The notes beneath the pieces are model-generated. The model did no database searches. It worked only from the letters and a program-made list of their open reading frames with translations, and had not been told where the DNA came from. Shown here in pieces: positions 62,301 to 64,000 of a stretch of DNA of 64,000 nt. This DNA is from Holothuria scabra (taxonomy: Eukaryota; Echinodermata; Holothuroidea; Aspidochirotida; Holothuriidae), in the NCBI GenBank assembly GCA_037179385.1, contig CM074180.1, positions 32,717,455 through 32,781,454 on the forward strand, written 5' to 3'. The position numbers were made by a program, and so were the translations under genes. Every line of letters starts with the position of its first letter. The stretch's first letter is position 1.

Positions 62301-63132
62301 AAATACTATGGCGGGTTTCCCTAAAAGCTCAAATATGATTATGTTACATTTTGGTAGTTTGGCTTTTCCCCCTGTGACTTTAATTTATTATTAAAATTCC
62401 ACATTTTTGTGGAGAGCTGCAAGTTTCTTTCAGATGCTTTACATTCTCATACCCACCTCTTAACCTTCAACTTTATGTCCTTTTTGAAGCAAAAATTTTG
62501 TGTAAATTGCAAAACCTGTGGGCCTTAGATGGACTTCACTTGGGGTGTTTGCAGAACAAGTATATTTAAAATGAAGGAATAGACTAAACAAACCTTAAGA
62601 TAGGAAGAAGTTGACTTTAAATGTGAAAACGTTGAGAAAATCTATGTTCCTTGCATGTCATAAAAGTATAGCTGCCGAAAGTGTGAAAAAGTTCATTTTA
62701 TTTTGCTCAGGAATTGTTCAGATACCAATCAGGTGTTCCTGTTTCCTTACCATGAATTAATTCTTGCCTGTAAAGTTAAAGGTGTATATATGTAAGAATT
62801 TTCCCTTAACATAATTGTGAAGCATGAATGTTGAATGAGGTAATTACATGTCATTTGTTACTCTTTTTACCTTGCCTTTACTGTTTTGTTGTTTCTTTTT
62901 TGTTAAGGAATGATTCATTCATTTGAGGAAAGAACTCTGACAAGTGGTGACCAAGAGTATTTAGTGACACTGGAGCAAACCATCAACTATGAGGACTGCC
63001 TAGCTGATGAAGCTGACTTTGACCCTATATTAAATTCCATGAGTTTACAGTTTTCTTCTGTTAATGCTTTCCATGAAGATGCTTATCCTAACCTGAGATT
63101 TTCAATGAGGAGTACTATCAGCCCAACATCAG
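1472..63132 (+). CDS. Nid: nidogen-like gene, partial (8 exons, both ends outside the window)
   Basis: Gene-level entry for a basement-membrane nidogen/entactin homologue. In the family this secreted glycoprotein links laminin and collagen IV networks. The exons 1472-1560, 42775-42940, 51425-51615, 53298-53434, 57296-57439, 59851-60090, 61915-62103 and 62908-63132 all have AG/GT borders and compatible phases (0-2, 2-0, 0-2, 2-1, then 1-1 throughout). They total 1381 nt, about 460 codons with no stop. The domain order is NIDO (about residues 1-172), short acidic linker (to about 195), 7-cysteine nidogen EGF (about 205-240), then the start of the G2F domain (about 245-461). The signal peptide and first NIDO strands must lie upstream; the rest of G2F, further EGF and thyroglobulin modules and the YWTD propeller must lie downstream. 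The NIDO-EGF linker is much shorter than in vertebrate nidogen-1. Identification rests on NIDO plus the CC-x-C EGF plus G2F in this order. Alternative: another NIDO/G2F protein, less likely. Confidence 0.93.
2262..2450 (+). repeat. SINE-like repeat, 3' body, plus orientation
   Basis: The stretch CATAAGCAATGGAGTAGGG, followed by AACAAGCCAGTAAG and TTGTTAGAAACTGAG, parallels the body of the tRNA-derived SINE at 41455-41690 and the copy at 11524-11670. The tRNA-like head is degraded or absent. Boundaries are approximate. Confidence 0.6.
3680..3906. mobile_element. piggyBac-like MITE, copy 1
   Basis: 227-bp element with near-perfect terminal inverted repeats: CCCTTTACCGTTGT at the left and ACAACGGTAAAGGG at the right. 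It is flanked by TTAG and CTAG, plausibly a decayed TTAA duplication. The interior shares most of its length with copy 2 (GCGCGCCTCGGGAGTGGGCG, GGGTCCAAAAGGACCC). The CCCTTT ends and TTAA preference point to the piggyBac superfamily. There is no coding capacity. Confidence 0.75.
4010..4260. mobile_element. piggyBac-like MITE, copy 2
   Basis: 251-bp element starting CCCTTTTTGGTTGT and ending ACAACAGTAGAGGG. It is flanked on both sides by an exact TTAA (4006-4009 and 4261-4264). It is homologous to 3680-3906 in the same orientation but carries about 25 extra bases (around CCCGCCCCGCATCAGC). Because each copy has its own target site, two insertions 104 bp apart explain the pair better than a local duplication. 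Confidence 0.8.
5649..6608 (+). mobile_element. Helentron-like non-autonomous element, family 1 short copy
   Basis: About 960 bp. The 5' hairpin is GATTCCTTGC (5654-5663) with GCAAGGAATC (5673-5682), followed by CTATGTGATGGTGATG and a (GT)n tract at about 5703-5740. The core has three to four units rich in AGGTCA half-sites. Near the 3' end GCAAGGAATC recurs (6577-6586) as an inverted copy of the 5' arm. It is followed by a small hairpin around AAGTC-TTTT-GGCTT and then CTGG (6605-6608) and T. This terminal plan fits Helitron2/Helentron non-autonomous elements (HINE). The same family as 7764-9622 with fewer core units. The exact 5' base is uncertain. Confidence 0.75.
6692..6747. repeat. 56-bp inverted repeat (23-bp arms)
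   Basis: Arms 6692-6714 and 6725-6747 (CATGGAAG...AGGT / ACCT...CTTCCATG) pair with two mismatches around a 10-nt loop. This may be a miniature palindromic transposon end or a hairpin-forming intronic RNA. Confidence 0.7.
7764..9622 (+). mobile_element. Helentron-like non-autonomous element, family 1 long copy
   Basis: About 1.86 kb. The 5' hairpin is an 11-bp stem, GATTCCTTGCC (7769-7779) with GGCAAGGAATC (7787-7797). It is followed by a conserved CTATGCGATGGTGATG block and a (GT)n/(GTAT)n tract (about 7815-7870). The core is about eleven tandem units, each carrying GAGGTCAAAGGTCA and GAGGTCAAAAGGTCA. Unit spacing alternates between about 145 and 156 bp, so the array is built from an approximately 300-bp dimer. 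The 3' end has GCAAGGAATC (9591-9600), the hairpin AAGCC-TTTT-GGCTT (9604-9617), CTGG (9619-9622) and T. No transposase coding is present; it would depend on a full-length partner. Confidence 0.82.
11136..11483 (+). mobile_element. CAGGG MITE with 5-bp target duplication, copy 1
   Basis: 348-bp element beginning CAGGGATTCTGACAG and ending GGAAACCCTG, flanked by GTGGC on both sides (11131-11135 and 11484-11488). The interior contains several oligo-G runs and TTTACCCACCTTCTTCTGG. It aligns along its length with 48158-48494. CAGGG ends with a 5-bp duplication suggest a hAT-related (hAT5-type) non-autonomous element; that superfamily call is inference. Confidence 0.8.
11524..11670 (+). repeat. 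SINE-like repeat, 3' body
   Basis: ATTGTGCTTGGTGCTTAGCA, then GTAGGGAAAGCAAGCCAGTA and GTTAGAAACTGG, match the body of the SINE at 41455-41690. It starts 40 bp after the CAGGG MITE and lacks the tRNA-like head. Confidence 0.65.
15489..16634. repeat. possible older inverted-repeat element enclosing a hAT-like MITE
   Basis: TTGATCTTGGGTCAC (15489-15503) and GTGACCCAAGATCAA (16620-16634) form perfect 15-bp inverted arms. Further GATC-rich segments are loosely mirrored inside (TTTTTGATCC; AGGATCAATATTTTTGAT). The hAT-like element 15911-16491 lies between them, suggesting nesting. No clear target duplication was found. Confidence 0.4.
15911..16491. mobile_element. hAT-like MITE rich in GATTAC/TAATC motifs
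   Basis: 581-bp element with ends CAGGCTTGGGG and CCCCAAGCTTG (10 of 11 terminal bases inverted-repeated). It is flanked by the 8-bp duplication CACAGATT (15903-15910 and 16492-16499). Both ends are dense in short palindromic GATTAC / GTAATC motifs (TAATCGATTACGATTGCGAT at the left, GCAATTGATTACGATTA at the right). An 8-bp duplication with CAGG-type ends supports hAT. There is no transposase ORF. Confidence 0.82.
19007..20655 (+). mobile_element. Helentron-like non-autonomous element, family 2
   Basis: About 1.65 kb. The 5' hairpin is GGTTCCTTGC (19012-19021) with GCAAAGGAACC (19026-19036), followed by TATGTAGTCAGGTTGGCG and (GT)n. The core contains two copies of a GGGGACATGAGC/GTGGGGATAT segment (about 19085-19440), a second (GT)n at about 19447-19472, and AGGTCAAAGGTCA-type units to about 19870. 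The inverted 5' arm recurs as GCAAGGAACC (20625-20634), then hairpin GCCC-ATT-GGGC (20640-20650) and CTTG (20652-20655). The 19.9-20.6 kb segment lacks tandem repeats. The CTTG end matches that of the 6.1-kb element rather than the CTGG of families 1 and 3. Confidence 0.65.
21293..22796 (+). mobile_element. Helentron-like non-autonomous element, family 3 long copy
   Basis: About 1.5 kb. GGTTTCGATGATA (21298-21310) begins a hairpin closed by GAAACC, followed by AATGCAATCATGATGGCG and a (GT)n tract (about 21341-21393). About eight core units of roughly 145-150 bp follow, each with GAGGTCAAAGGTCATCTGGG, GGTCACCAGG and GGTCAAAGTCTGAAAA. The 3' region has TATCATCGAAACC (22762-22774), an exact 13-bp inverted copy of the 5' arm. 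It is followed by hairpin AATGCA-TTTT-TGCATT (22777-22792) and CTGG (22793-22796). A shorter copy of the same family sits at 57983-58586. Confidence 0.82.
23240..24020 (+). repeat. dispersed duplicate of an approximately 100-bp segment
   Basis: About 100 bp around 23240-23340 recurs at about 23911-24015 (TAGCATCCTTACTGT, then TACACTGGTTTCCAATG in both). Each copy contains the perfect 16-bp palindrome GCAGAATTAATTCTGC (23287-23302 and 23967-23982). Copies are in the same orientation and 680 bp apart. The family is unknown. Confidence 0.6.
25761..26690 (+). pseudogene. Helentron OTU-like protein remnant (frameshifted)
   Basis: It begins with ATG at 25761 (MPKKGRSEIF, then the basic stretch KGWQQRKRK) and meets a stop at 25914-25916 just after a CCCCCC/AAAAA run. 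The +1 frame continues with SSEYEKSQGCDDG. From 26221 the reading DGVWSTEIEIFAAARHLETD resembles the OTU cysteine-protease 'G-W-G-x-x-E-x-x-A-A-A' segment. An (AT)15 run (about 26287-26316) then shifts the frame. Reading resumes with EHNGTWKWVRYP and NTGGVHYDDVV, the latter like the OTU catalytic-histidine strand. A DGNC-type catalytic cysteine motif is not readable. OTU domains are characteristic of Helitron2/Helentron proteins. The remnant is then interrupted by a MITE at 26691. Confidence 0.6.
26283..26316. repeat. (AT)n microsatellite inside the OTU remnant
   Basis: Fifteen AT dinucleotides follow ACTGAT. The OTU-like reading frame upstream (codons from 26221) and downstream (codons from 26313) differ across this run, so its length change accounts for the frame loss. 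Confidence 0.9.
26691..27000. mobile_element. GC-rich palindromic MITE inserted in the Helentron coding region
   Basis: About 310 bp folding back almost over its whole length. The left arm CCCAGCCAACATGCCCAGCT is mirrored at 26980-26999 (GCTGGGCATGTTGGCTGGG), and GTGTTTGTCAGGTGTTCC mirrors GGAACACCTGACAAACAC. It has many internal AGCTGGG motifs. The element separates OTU-like codons from DUF6570-like codons. A short GTGA/TGA occurs on both flanks but the duplication length is not certain. Confidence 0.75.
27001..27729 (+). pseudogene. Helitron DUF6570-like segment
   Basis: Open frame from GAA (27001) to TGA (27727-27729), about 242 codons. It carries YVCFYCEQLWY and GWVCKTC, two CxxC pairs that would bind one metal, then KEGRVPLLSRDNNM, LHRLEERLVALRTTFMQLRE, PQGGQFSIKGHVVKVPSDV, PVKFKRKLSYK and a final ENVRPRIVVLADRWLI. 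This succession is typical of the conserved region just N-terminal to the Rep domain in Helitron Rep-helicase proteins (DUF6570 family, from general knowledge). Normally Rep and a PIF1-type helicase follow; here the frame ends and the next 3.4 kb is non-coding. There is no start codon of its own because the 5' part was separated by the MITE. Confidence 0.72.
28014..28038. repeat. oligo-C / oligo-A run
   Basis: Sixteen consecutive C (28014-28029) are followed by about nine A and then seven or eight T. It lies inside the 6.1-kb element, 3' of the coding remnant. Confidence 0.9.
28163..28253. repeat. two adjacent perfect hairpins
   Basis: AACCATGGG / CCCATGGTT (28163-28171, 28178-28186) and CAGGGAGCTGC / GCAGCTCCCTG (28224-28234, 28243-28253, 8-nt loop). 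The second resembles in size the 5' hairpins of the Helentron-like elements, but no matching distal inverted copy was found. Confidence 0.6.
29580..30540 (+). repeat. approximately 175-bp tandem repeat inside the 6.1-kb element
   Basis: Units contain GACTGTCTGAG, TTTTCAAAATTTTCTG, CGCTTCGCGCCAACTAATGG and TGGCGCTCCGCTTAG. The CCAAC core recurs at 29632, 29805, 29984, 30162 and 30510 (spacings 173, 179, 178 and about 2x174). Each unit has a GCGCCA..TGGCGC dyad. An inverted relative lies near 30965-31000 (GCGCCACTATAGGTTGGCGC), and a more distant one at 52860-52940. Confidence 0.75.
30757..30885. repeat. 129-bp palindromic MITE-like element
   Basis: AACTATGCACCGAC (30757-30770) and GTCGGTGCATAGTT (30872-30885) are perfect 14-bp inverted repeats. 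The interior holds several TGGTCA motifs in both orientations (GGTCAAACCATTG; TGGTCACTTTTTGACCA). The target duplication is unclear. Confidence 0.7.
32150..32940 (+). mobile_element. decayed Helentron-like core and 3' end
   Basis: Diverged AGGTCA-type units (GTTTTGGTGGAGGTCAAAGG near 32243; GTTTTTGGTGGAGGTCAGAGG near 32380). It ends with AGAATCAATAAGCTTTTGGC (about 32915-32934), which aligns with the family-1 3' end GGAATCACTAAGCCTTTTGG; the terminal CTGG is lost. No 5' hairpin was found. The interior 32440-32640 is unlike the core and may be a further insertion. Confidence 0.5.
35500..36620 (+). repeat. diverged tandem array of unknown family
   Basis: Recurring phrases include CAGGAATTTTGGATCCAAG, GATGG(C/T)CC, GTGAAATATTGCAA, AACACTTTCCTTCAAT and TTGGTT(T/A)GTGATCTGT. 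Units are loosely spaced at 150-190 bp. It ends near ATGAACAGATAGCTCAGAAC. Organisation resembles the core of a Helitron-like element, but no terminal hairpins were identified. Confidence 0.55.
39737..40140. repeat. foldback built from short GAGACTGAA-type monomers
   Basis: The outer arms ACTGAAGGTCC (39737-39747) and GGACCTTCAGT (40104-40114) are exact inverted repeats. The left half is a series of GAGACTGAA.G.TTTGTGAG monomers. The right half holds the same monomers inverted (CTCACAAACCC, TTCAGTCTC, GGTCTCTGGGACC). This gives a long imperfect palindrome of about 400 bp. Confidence 0.75.
41455..41691 (+). mobile_element. tRNA-derived SINE, most complete copy
   Basis: The head contains an A-box-like GGTTAGAGCAACAGACTG and a B-box-like AGAGTTCAAGTCCTGG, spaced as in a tRNA gene. 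The body ATTGTGCTTGGTGCTTAGCA ... AACAAGCCAG ... GTTAGAAACTGG ... CTCCATCTAAATAA is shared with 2262-2450, 11524-11670, and the minus-strand copy at 57835-58672. RNA polymerase III transcription is implied by the boxes, not shown. The tail is A/T-rich without a long poly(A). Confidence 0.75.
42775..42940 (+). CDS. Nid: nidogen exon B: NIDO domain, middle
   Basis: 166-nt exon with acceptor GGGGTTTCAG and donor TCTAAG|GTATGC. It completes the split codon from exon A and ends in phase 0. The peptide contains GRIWYRQGSRKEDLSRA followed by PTEVLVVTWDDVP. The second motif is the hydrophobic beta-strand ending in a conserved W (the 'vvTWe-V' element of NIDO). The acceptor lies 41.2 kb from exon A, yet phase and domain order fit exactly, which supports direct joining. 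No candidate intervening exon with NIDO character was seen in the intron. Confidence 0.9.
44361..44559. mobile_element. 199-bp hAT-like MITE
   Basis: The left end CAGAGGTGCCAAC and the right end GTTGGCATTTCTG are inverted repeats with two mismatches. They are flanked by AATTATG (44354-44360 and 44560-44566). The interior repeats CTCCCTGATT four times. CAG ends and a 7-8-bp duplication suggest hAT. Confidence 0.72.
44965..47177 (+). mobile_element. 5'-truncated non-LTR retrotransposon (Jockey/CR1 group)
   Basis: Element in the same orientation as the host gene. The readable frame starts after a stop at 44962-44964 and enters the linker upstream of reverse transcriptase (RKRFNDKPWITQGVKKSI), so the endonuclease domain and 5' end are missing, the usual outcome of incomplete target-primed reverse transcription. 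The ORF to 46950 is followed by about 210 bp of 3' UTR with a T run. It ends in a (TGAAT)n-type tail (47158-47177), typical of elements that end in a microsatellite instead of poly(A). Exact clade (for example CR1, L2, Crack or Daphne) cannot be fixed by eye. Confidence 0.85.
45034..46950 (+). CDS. reverse transcriptase ORF of the non-LTR retrotransposon
   Basis: 638 codons from the first ATG, uninterrupted; the true protein began upstream. The reverse-transcriptase blocks in order are: DGKAPGIDGIPVKLVK (block 1); VIPLFKKGDPSLPENYRPIS (block 2); KFQFGFREGHSTSHAL (block 2a); LYLDLKKAFDTVDH with the first catalytic aspartates (block A); TTGVPQGSVLGPLLFLIYVN (block B); and RLFADDTNVF with the catalytic FADD at residues 361-364 (block C). 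Then come KLTLHVDKTSF and a C-terminal region ending SLHSFQRNLKSFL. The product would copy element RNA at a nicked chromosomal target. All catalytic aspartates are intact, indicating a fairly young insertion, but without the endonuclease domain it should not move by itself. This is the longest ORF in the window. Confidence 0.9.
   Translation: MLFRKYLNNPTISNKLKLSSYGRVLQRIIRFARASYFRNILTSRQTSSKHAWSVINPLVKGKQKRRFHISLIRCNGTTYSNECDIANALNDFFSSVGRTLSQRLDSPVRPSTFLANPCNDSIFLTPVSECETLKLINGLKDGKAPGIDGIPVKLVKSISHVLAPILTYIFNNVFTSGVYPDALKIAKVIPLFKKGDPSLPENYRPISLLPCLDKILESVIEKRVRSFLNRHDVFYKFQFGFREGHSTSHALLEVVDNIRVNLDKGYNVLGLYLDLKKAFDTVDHVILLQKLLHYGFRGKAYDILSSYLSNRKQCTFVNDSYSHYADITTGVPQGSVLGPLLFLIYVNDIHHAAPNVSTRLFADDTNVFLASKDCSHLIEMVTDTLSQLKIWFESNKLTLHVDKTSFTIFHSRKNCNHACIDSFCFNGTRIRKSNFTKYLDLVIDENLTWKQHVNDLRNSLFKYIGIFYHISDILPVDTAVQIYYSFIYSRLTYAIEVYGTACATVLKPPQTFQNRILKLLLKKPKRFSTNQLYFDYNILKIKDIHRSRMGEIVFKYCNDMLPKVLSNVIKPPNVAQFPMQTRQNCLFSVTNHKTLHGKLVLQNYCYNVWHKLSPSVRSSPSLHSFQRNLKSFLISSYH
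48158..48494 (+). mobile_element. CAGGG MITE with 5-bp target duplication, copy 2
   Basis: 337 bp from CAGGGATTCTGCCAG to GGAAACCCTG, flanked by CCAGT on both sides (48153-48157 and 48495-48499). It aligns with 11136-11483 in the same orientation, with oligo-G runs of different length. Confidence 0.82.
49445..50025. mobile_element. 581-bp element with 14-bp inverted repeats and TTAA duplication
   Basis: TTAA|AGGTAGTGTGACAT (49441-49458) and ATGTCACACTACCT|TTAA (50012-50029) are perfect mirror images. TTAA duplication fits piggyBac or Kolobok; AGG-type ends favour Kolobok-like, but this is inference. There is no transposase. Confidence 0.78.
51425..51615 (+). CDS. Nid: nidogen exon C: NIDO domain, C-terminal half
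   Basis: 191-nt exon bounded by TTGTTTTGCAG and AACAAA|GTAATT. It starts in phase 0 and ends in phase 2. The peptide begins GITFQAVIITDQHFTFTEF, which corresponds to the NIDO 'NTFQ-VL-TD---F-iF-Y' strand pair. It continues through PVIGFSSSDADFFDYA, the 'a-vGfs' strand and following loop. The donor is slightly shifted: the tempting ACAAAG|TAAT reading lacks GT, so the exon is placed to end one base earlier. The resulting AA|A codon (Lys) at the junction with exon D keeps the frame open. Confidence 0.9.
51927..52306. mobile_element. 380-bp element with 8-bp target duplication
   Basis: Begins CACGGACTTGTATACATGG and ends in a mirror (CCATGTATAGGAGGTCCGTG). Inverted arms extend for about 50 bp with mismatches (GGACAGAGCAT / ATGCTCTGTCC). 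It is flanked by exact ACCTCAGC (51919-51926 and 52307-52314). An 8-bp duplication suggests hAT or P superfamily. Confidence 0.82.
52720..52995. repeat. interspersed repeat related to the 29.6-30.5 kb units
   Basis: Starts near CCGCAGGTATGGGCAAGG and ends near CTGCGGACGCCCATGG, which are partly inverted to each other. The interior GAAATGCCATTTCTGGCGAT ... GTGCCAATTCATGGTGAC resembles the approximately 175-bp tandem units at 29580-30540. It contains two CCCCCCCT runs. Confidence 0.5.
53298..53434 (+). CDS. Nid: nidogen exon D: end of NIDO domain and acidic linker
   Basis: 137-nt exon with acceptor TTTTCACTTGCAG and donor GACACAG|GTAAAT. It starts in phase 2 and ends in phase 1. The peptide contains NEEGVWAFQIDG, the closing NIDO strand ('pGvwvFridg'), then PYDIVWGVPAGG and the acidic stretch EDPEVFNDLDT. 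The linker then runs directly into the EGF exon. This exon plus flanking intron is the evident source of the tandem array at 53435-54245: five further degenerate copies follow at 171-183 bp intervals. The true exon is recognised by its intact pyrimidine-AG acceptor, which the copies lack. Confidence 0.9.
53435..54245 (+). repeat. tandem array of five degenerate copies of nidogen exon D
   Basis: Immediately after exon D the exon and flanking intron recur. GTGTGTGGGCC of the real exon (53321) reappears at 53496, 53671, 53842, 54025 and 54203, spacings 175, 175, 171, 183 and 178 bp. Copies keep CATATGACATAGTCTGGGGT and a GTAAATG donor-like end. Their 5' boundary reads CTTATTGATATGTAAATGAG, so the AG acceptor of the true exon is deleted. 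Copy 1 keeps an open exon-like frame through its GTAAAT. Copies 2 and 3 have a TAG in TTCTAGATT, and others have indels. The last copy is cut after about 40 bp. Confidence 0.9.
55265..56379 (-). mobile_element. CAGGG MITE copy 3, minus orientation, split by a solo LTR
   Basis: 55265-55399 (AGAAAGTGGGTAAAATCCCC, GATAATTGTCAATACATTGG) and 56181-56379 (CTTGAAGCAAGCTTTTGTCC, TTTTTTGTGTTATTGG, ending AATCTCTG) are the two halves of a reverse-complement copy of 11136-11483. They are separated by 781 bp of unrelated sequence. The outer CAGGG end at the left is not recognisable. Confidence 0.75.
55400..56180 (+). mobile_element. solo LTR
   Basis: 781-bp insert beginning TGTACTGG and ending CACTACA, so with TGTA...TACA ends. 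It is flanked by the 5-bp direct repeat ACACT (55395-55399 and 56181-56185). It sits inside the CAGGG MITE, whose uninterrupted copies give the empty site. TG..CA termini with a 5-bp duplication are the signature of an LTR-retrotransposon end left after LTR-LTR recombination. GATATAAATACGAGC near 55966-55980 could be the LTR TATA box, suggesting plus orientation. The 135-codon ORF inside has no recognisable domain. Confidence 0.75.
57296..57439 (+). CDS. Nid: nidogen exon E: EGF-like module
   Basis: 144-nt exon with acceptor TTCTGTTACTAG and donor AAATG|GTTCGT, phase 1 at both ends. The peptide has the cysteine pattern C-x2-C-x6-C-x7-CC-x-C-x10-C, with GAGYCCVC and YMGNGKTC. This is the typical EGF signature that precedes the G2F barrel in nidogens, ending in G-N-G-x-x-C. 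Symmetric 1-1 phase is usual for extracellular modules. The first residues (DLNINLGVVGDD) form the rest of the short acidic linker from exon D. Confidence 0.92.
57835..58672 (-). mobile_element. tRNA-derived SINE, minus orientation, split by a Helentron-like insertion
   Basis: 58587-58672, read in reverse, gives GGTCAAGTGGTTAGAGCATC and GAGTTTGAGTCCTGG, the A- and B-box-like parts of the tRNA head. 57835-57982, in reverse, gives the body (CATTGTGCTTGGGTCATCAT, GATTAGAAACTGGGC). Head and body are separated by the element at 57983-58586. Confidence 0.78.
57983..58586 (+). mobile_element. Helentron-like non-autonomous element, family 3 short copy
   Basis: About 604 bp. TTTTTGGTTTCGATGAAAGAGAAACC-type 5' hairpin (GGTTTC 57988-57993 with GAAACC at 58002-58007), then TATGCAGTCACGATTGCG and (GT)n (about 58021-58085). 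Only two to three AGGTCA units follow. The 3' part has TATCATCGAAACC (58552-58564), hairpin AATGCA-TTTT-TGCATT (58567-58582) and CTGG (58583-58586). It is inserted in a SINE between CAATT and TTAAAG, that is within a T run, as expected for Helitron2-type T/T targets. Same ends as 21293-22796. Confidence 0.85.
59851..60090 (+). CDS. Nid: nidogen exon F: start of the G2F domain
   Basis: 240-nt exon with a strong acceptor (TTTTTTTTTCCCTCTGCAG) and donor TCAACAG|GTAGGT, phase 1-1. The peptide has ANGYITGRVNG, then VNVHAFIVATEGRTYTAIS and IGWLFAVPKNKGINGI. These follow the nidogen G2F N-terminal pattern: V-N-G-K-v-x-G, then 'lhsyvv-x-x-GRtYTAIs', then 'iGwmFAve-x-x-x-x-NGf'. In other animals the G2F barrel binds collagen IV and perlecan. 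The order EGF then G2F is what identifies the gene as nidogen rather than another NIDO protein. Confidence 0.93.
60091..61914 (+). other. nidogen intron 6 (1.8 kb)
   Basis: GT (60091) to AG (61914). It contains the 114-bp MITE at 60478 and a G run at about 61717-61729. Nothing else recognised. Confidence 0.85.
60478..60591. mobile_element. 114-bp palindromic MITE
   Basis: The arms GTTCCATGAAGAGTTACGCA and TGCGTAACTTTTTGTGGAAT, plus GATCTTAAGTTTGATT and AATCAAACTTAAGAT, make nearly the whole element an imperfect palindrome. The ends are CAGGGGCCC and GGGCACCAG. No clear target duplication was found. Confidence 0.78.
61915..62103 (+). CDS. Nid: nidogen exon G: G2F domain, central strands
   Basis: 189-nt exon with acceptor CTTGTCATCACAG and donor CGACCAG|GTAAAA, phase 1-1. 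It encodes GGTFTSTSRLRF, then ELTIEQEYLT, NIDMQGNLPVL and VEDHSQVFTR. These match alternating G2F strands ('GG-F-r-a-v-f', 'l-i-q-f-G', 'i-t-l-x-G-x-v-P', 'v-i-p-y-t-e-x-y'). No stop or frame break was found. The neighbouring introns are short (1.8 and 0.8 kb). Confidence 0.9.
62104..62907 (+). other. nidogen intron 7 (0.8 kb)
   Basis: GT (62104) to AG (62907), the shortest intron in the window. No repeat recognised. Confidence 0.85.
62908..63132 (+). CDS. Nid: nidogen exon H: G2F domain, later strands; last exon in window
   Basis: 225-nt exon with acceptor TTCTTTTTTGTTAAG and donor ACATCAG|GTAAGT, phase 1-1. It encodes FEERTLTSG, EYLVTLEQTINYEDC and LRFSMRSTISPTSG. These correspond to the G2F 'y-q-w-r-Q-T-I-t-f-q-e-C' strand and the 'l-r-y-a-l-s-n-s-I' strand. 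The cysteine in 'YEDC' is conserved in the family. The remaining 868 bases to the window end show no further exon, so the next coding exon lies outside. Confidence 0.9.
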
Positions 63133-64000
63133 GTAAGTTTGAAGGTTGAGATAGAAAAAGCTTAGGTTACACCAACCATAGGGGATAGGTATGGTTTGCT
63201 CTCAAAGAATTTACTGTCAGAGATAATTGCAACATCCATTTTTGGTAAATGTAGCAGGTTTATTGAGGAAAATACATGTAAGAAAATACTTATTCCCAAC
63301 AACATGAAGTCCTTTATGATCTTGTTGAATATGCTTCAAAGAAGGGCAGATTTCTTTAAAAGTGACCATCCAAATTTTGTCCTGAATACAAAGTCTAACT
63401 TTTCAAATTTTCTTCAATTAAAACACTAAAATTTGAAACTTTTGCAAAGCTCTGTTTATAGCATCTTTTCAGCAACCTGTCACCTTTGTAAGAGCTTCCC
63501 ACTGCTGGCATCTTTGCTGGGTTGATGGAAACCTCCCACCTACCCCTCCTTCCTGTTGTGTGAATTGTGAGCCACCCTTGTTGATTAGCAAAACCTTAGC
63601 AAAACCTGGCATGCTTGGGATTAAGACAATTTCTAGAAAGGGGTGATATCAAAAGCTACACTAAGTTACCTGCTATCTGTGTTCATTGATCCTTTTCTGA
63701 AAACACTTAAATACCTTTGTTTGTTTGTTTGTTTGTTTACGTAATCATTACTGTTAGGAAATGCCATGTAGAAGAAGTTTTCCTTACCAACAAATCTTTT
63801 CATATATTTGAAAAAAGCCATGTTATCTTTTTGCTACAACTTTTCTTTTCTGTATAACTAGGCGGGTGCATCAGTAAAGAATTGTTGGGGAGAATTTTTG
63901 AGTGACATATAGACACCTGTCGTCGATGAGGACAGGTCTTTTACTCGTCCATTTCACTTTCCCATCTTATGTTGATGTTCAAAGAGTCCATCAGGAATCT
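63133..64000 (+). other. start of nidogen intron 8, runs off the window
   Basis: Begins with a consensus donor GTAAGT. It contains a (TTTG)n run at 63716-63738. No exon was recognised before the window end. Confidence 0.8.

Overview
The window is animal genomic DNA: AT-rich, intron-dominated, and crowded with fragmentary transposons. It contains one recognisable host gene, a nidogen (basement-membrane glycoprotein) homologue on the + strand. It is incomplete at both ends. Eight coding exons with GT..AG borders and matching phases (1472-1560, 42775-42940, 51425-51615, 53298-53434, 57296-57439, 59851-60090, 61915-62103, 62908-63132) join into one open frame of about 460 codons. They cover most of a NIDO domain, an acidic linker, a nidogen-type EGF module and the N-terminal half of the G2F beta-barrel. 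The repeat types (GT- and AGGTCA-rich Helitron-like elements, a Jockey/CR1-group retroposon, many MITEs) suggest a marine invertebrate, most likely an echinoderm. That taxonomic guess is inference.

Intron 1 is 41.2 kb and holds most of the mobile DNA. In order it contains: a SINE fragment; two piggyBac-like MITEs (3.7-4.3 kb); two copies of one Helentron-like (Helitron2-type) element with GT and AGGTCA tandem cores (5.65-6.61 and 7.76-9.62 kb); a CAGGG MITE with 5-bp target duplications (11.1 kb); a GATTAC-rich hAT-like MITE with an 8-bp duplication (15.9 kb), perhaps nested in an older inverted repeat; two more Helentron-like copies (19.0-20.66 and 21.29-22.80 kb); a 6.1-kb Helentron-like element (25.06-31.19 kb) with a decayed OTU-protease / DUF6570-like coding region that is interrupted by a GC-rich palindromic MITE; a decayed core copy (32.15-32.94 kb); a diverged tandem array (35.5-36.6 kb); a foldback made of short monomers (39.7-40.1 kb); and a tRNA-derived SINE (41.45 kb).

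Intron 2 carries a small hAT-like MITE, a 5'-truncated non-LTR retrotransposon with an intact 638-codon reverse-transcriptase ORF, a second CAGGG MITE and a TTAA-flanked element. Intron 3 has an element with an 8-bp duplication and a low-complexity repeat. Intron 4 has a tandem array of five degenerate copies of the preceding nidogen exon, and a solo LTR inserted into a third CAGGG MITE. Intron 5 has a Helentron-like copy inserted into a SINE, which gives a usable empty-site comparison. Intron 6 has a small palindromic MITE.

The most noteworthy pattern is a set of elements from 0.6 to 6.1 kb that share one terminal architecture: a 5' hairpin followed by a conserved ATGCAGT..GCG block, an inverted copy of the 5' arm near the 3' end, then a short 3' hairpin and CTGG or CTTG. 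This links the short AGGTCA-repeat elements structurally to the longer OTU-coding one. No search was run; all family assignments come from reading the sequence.
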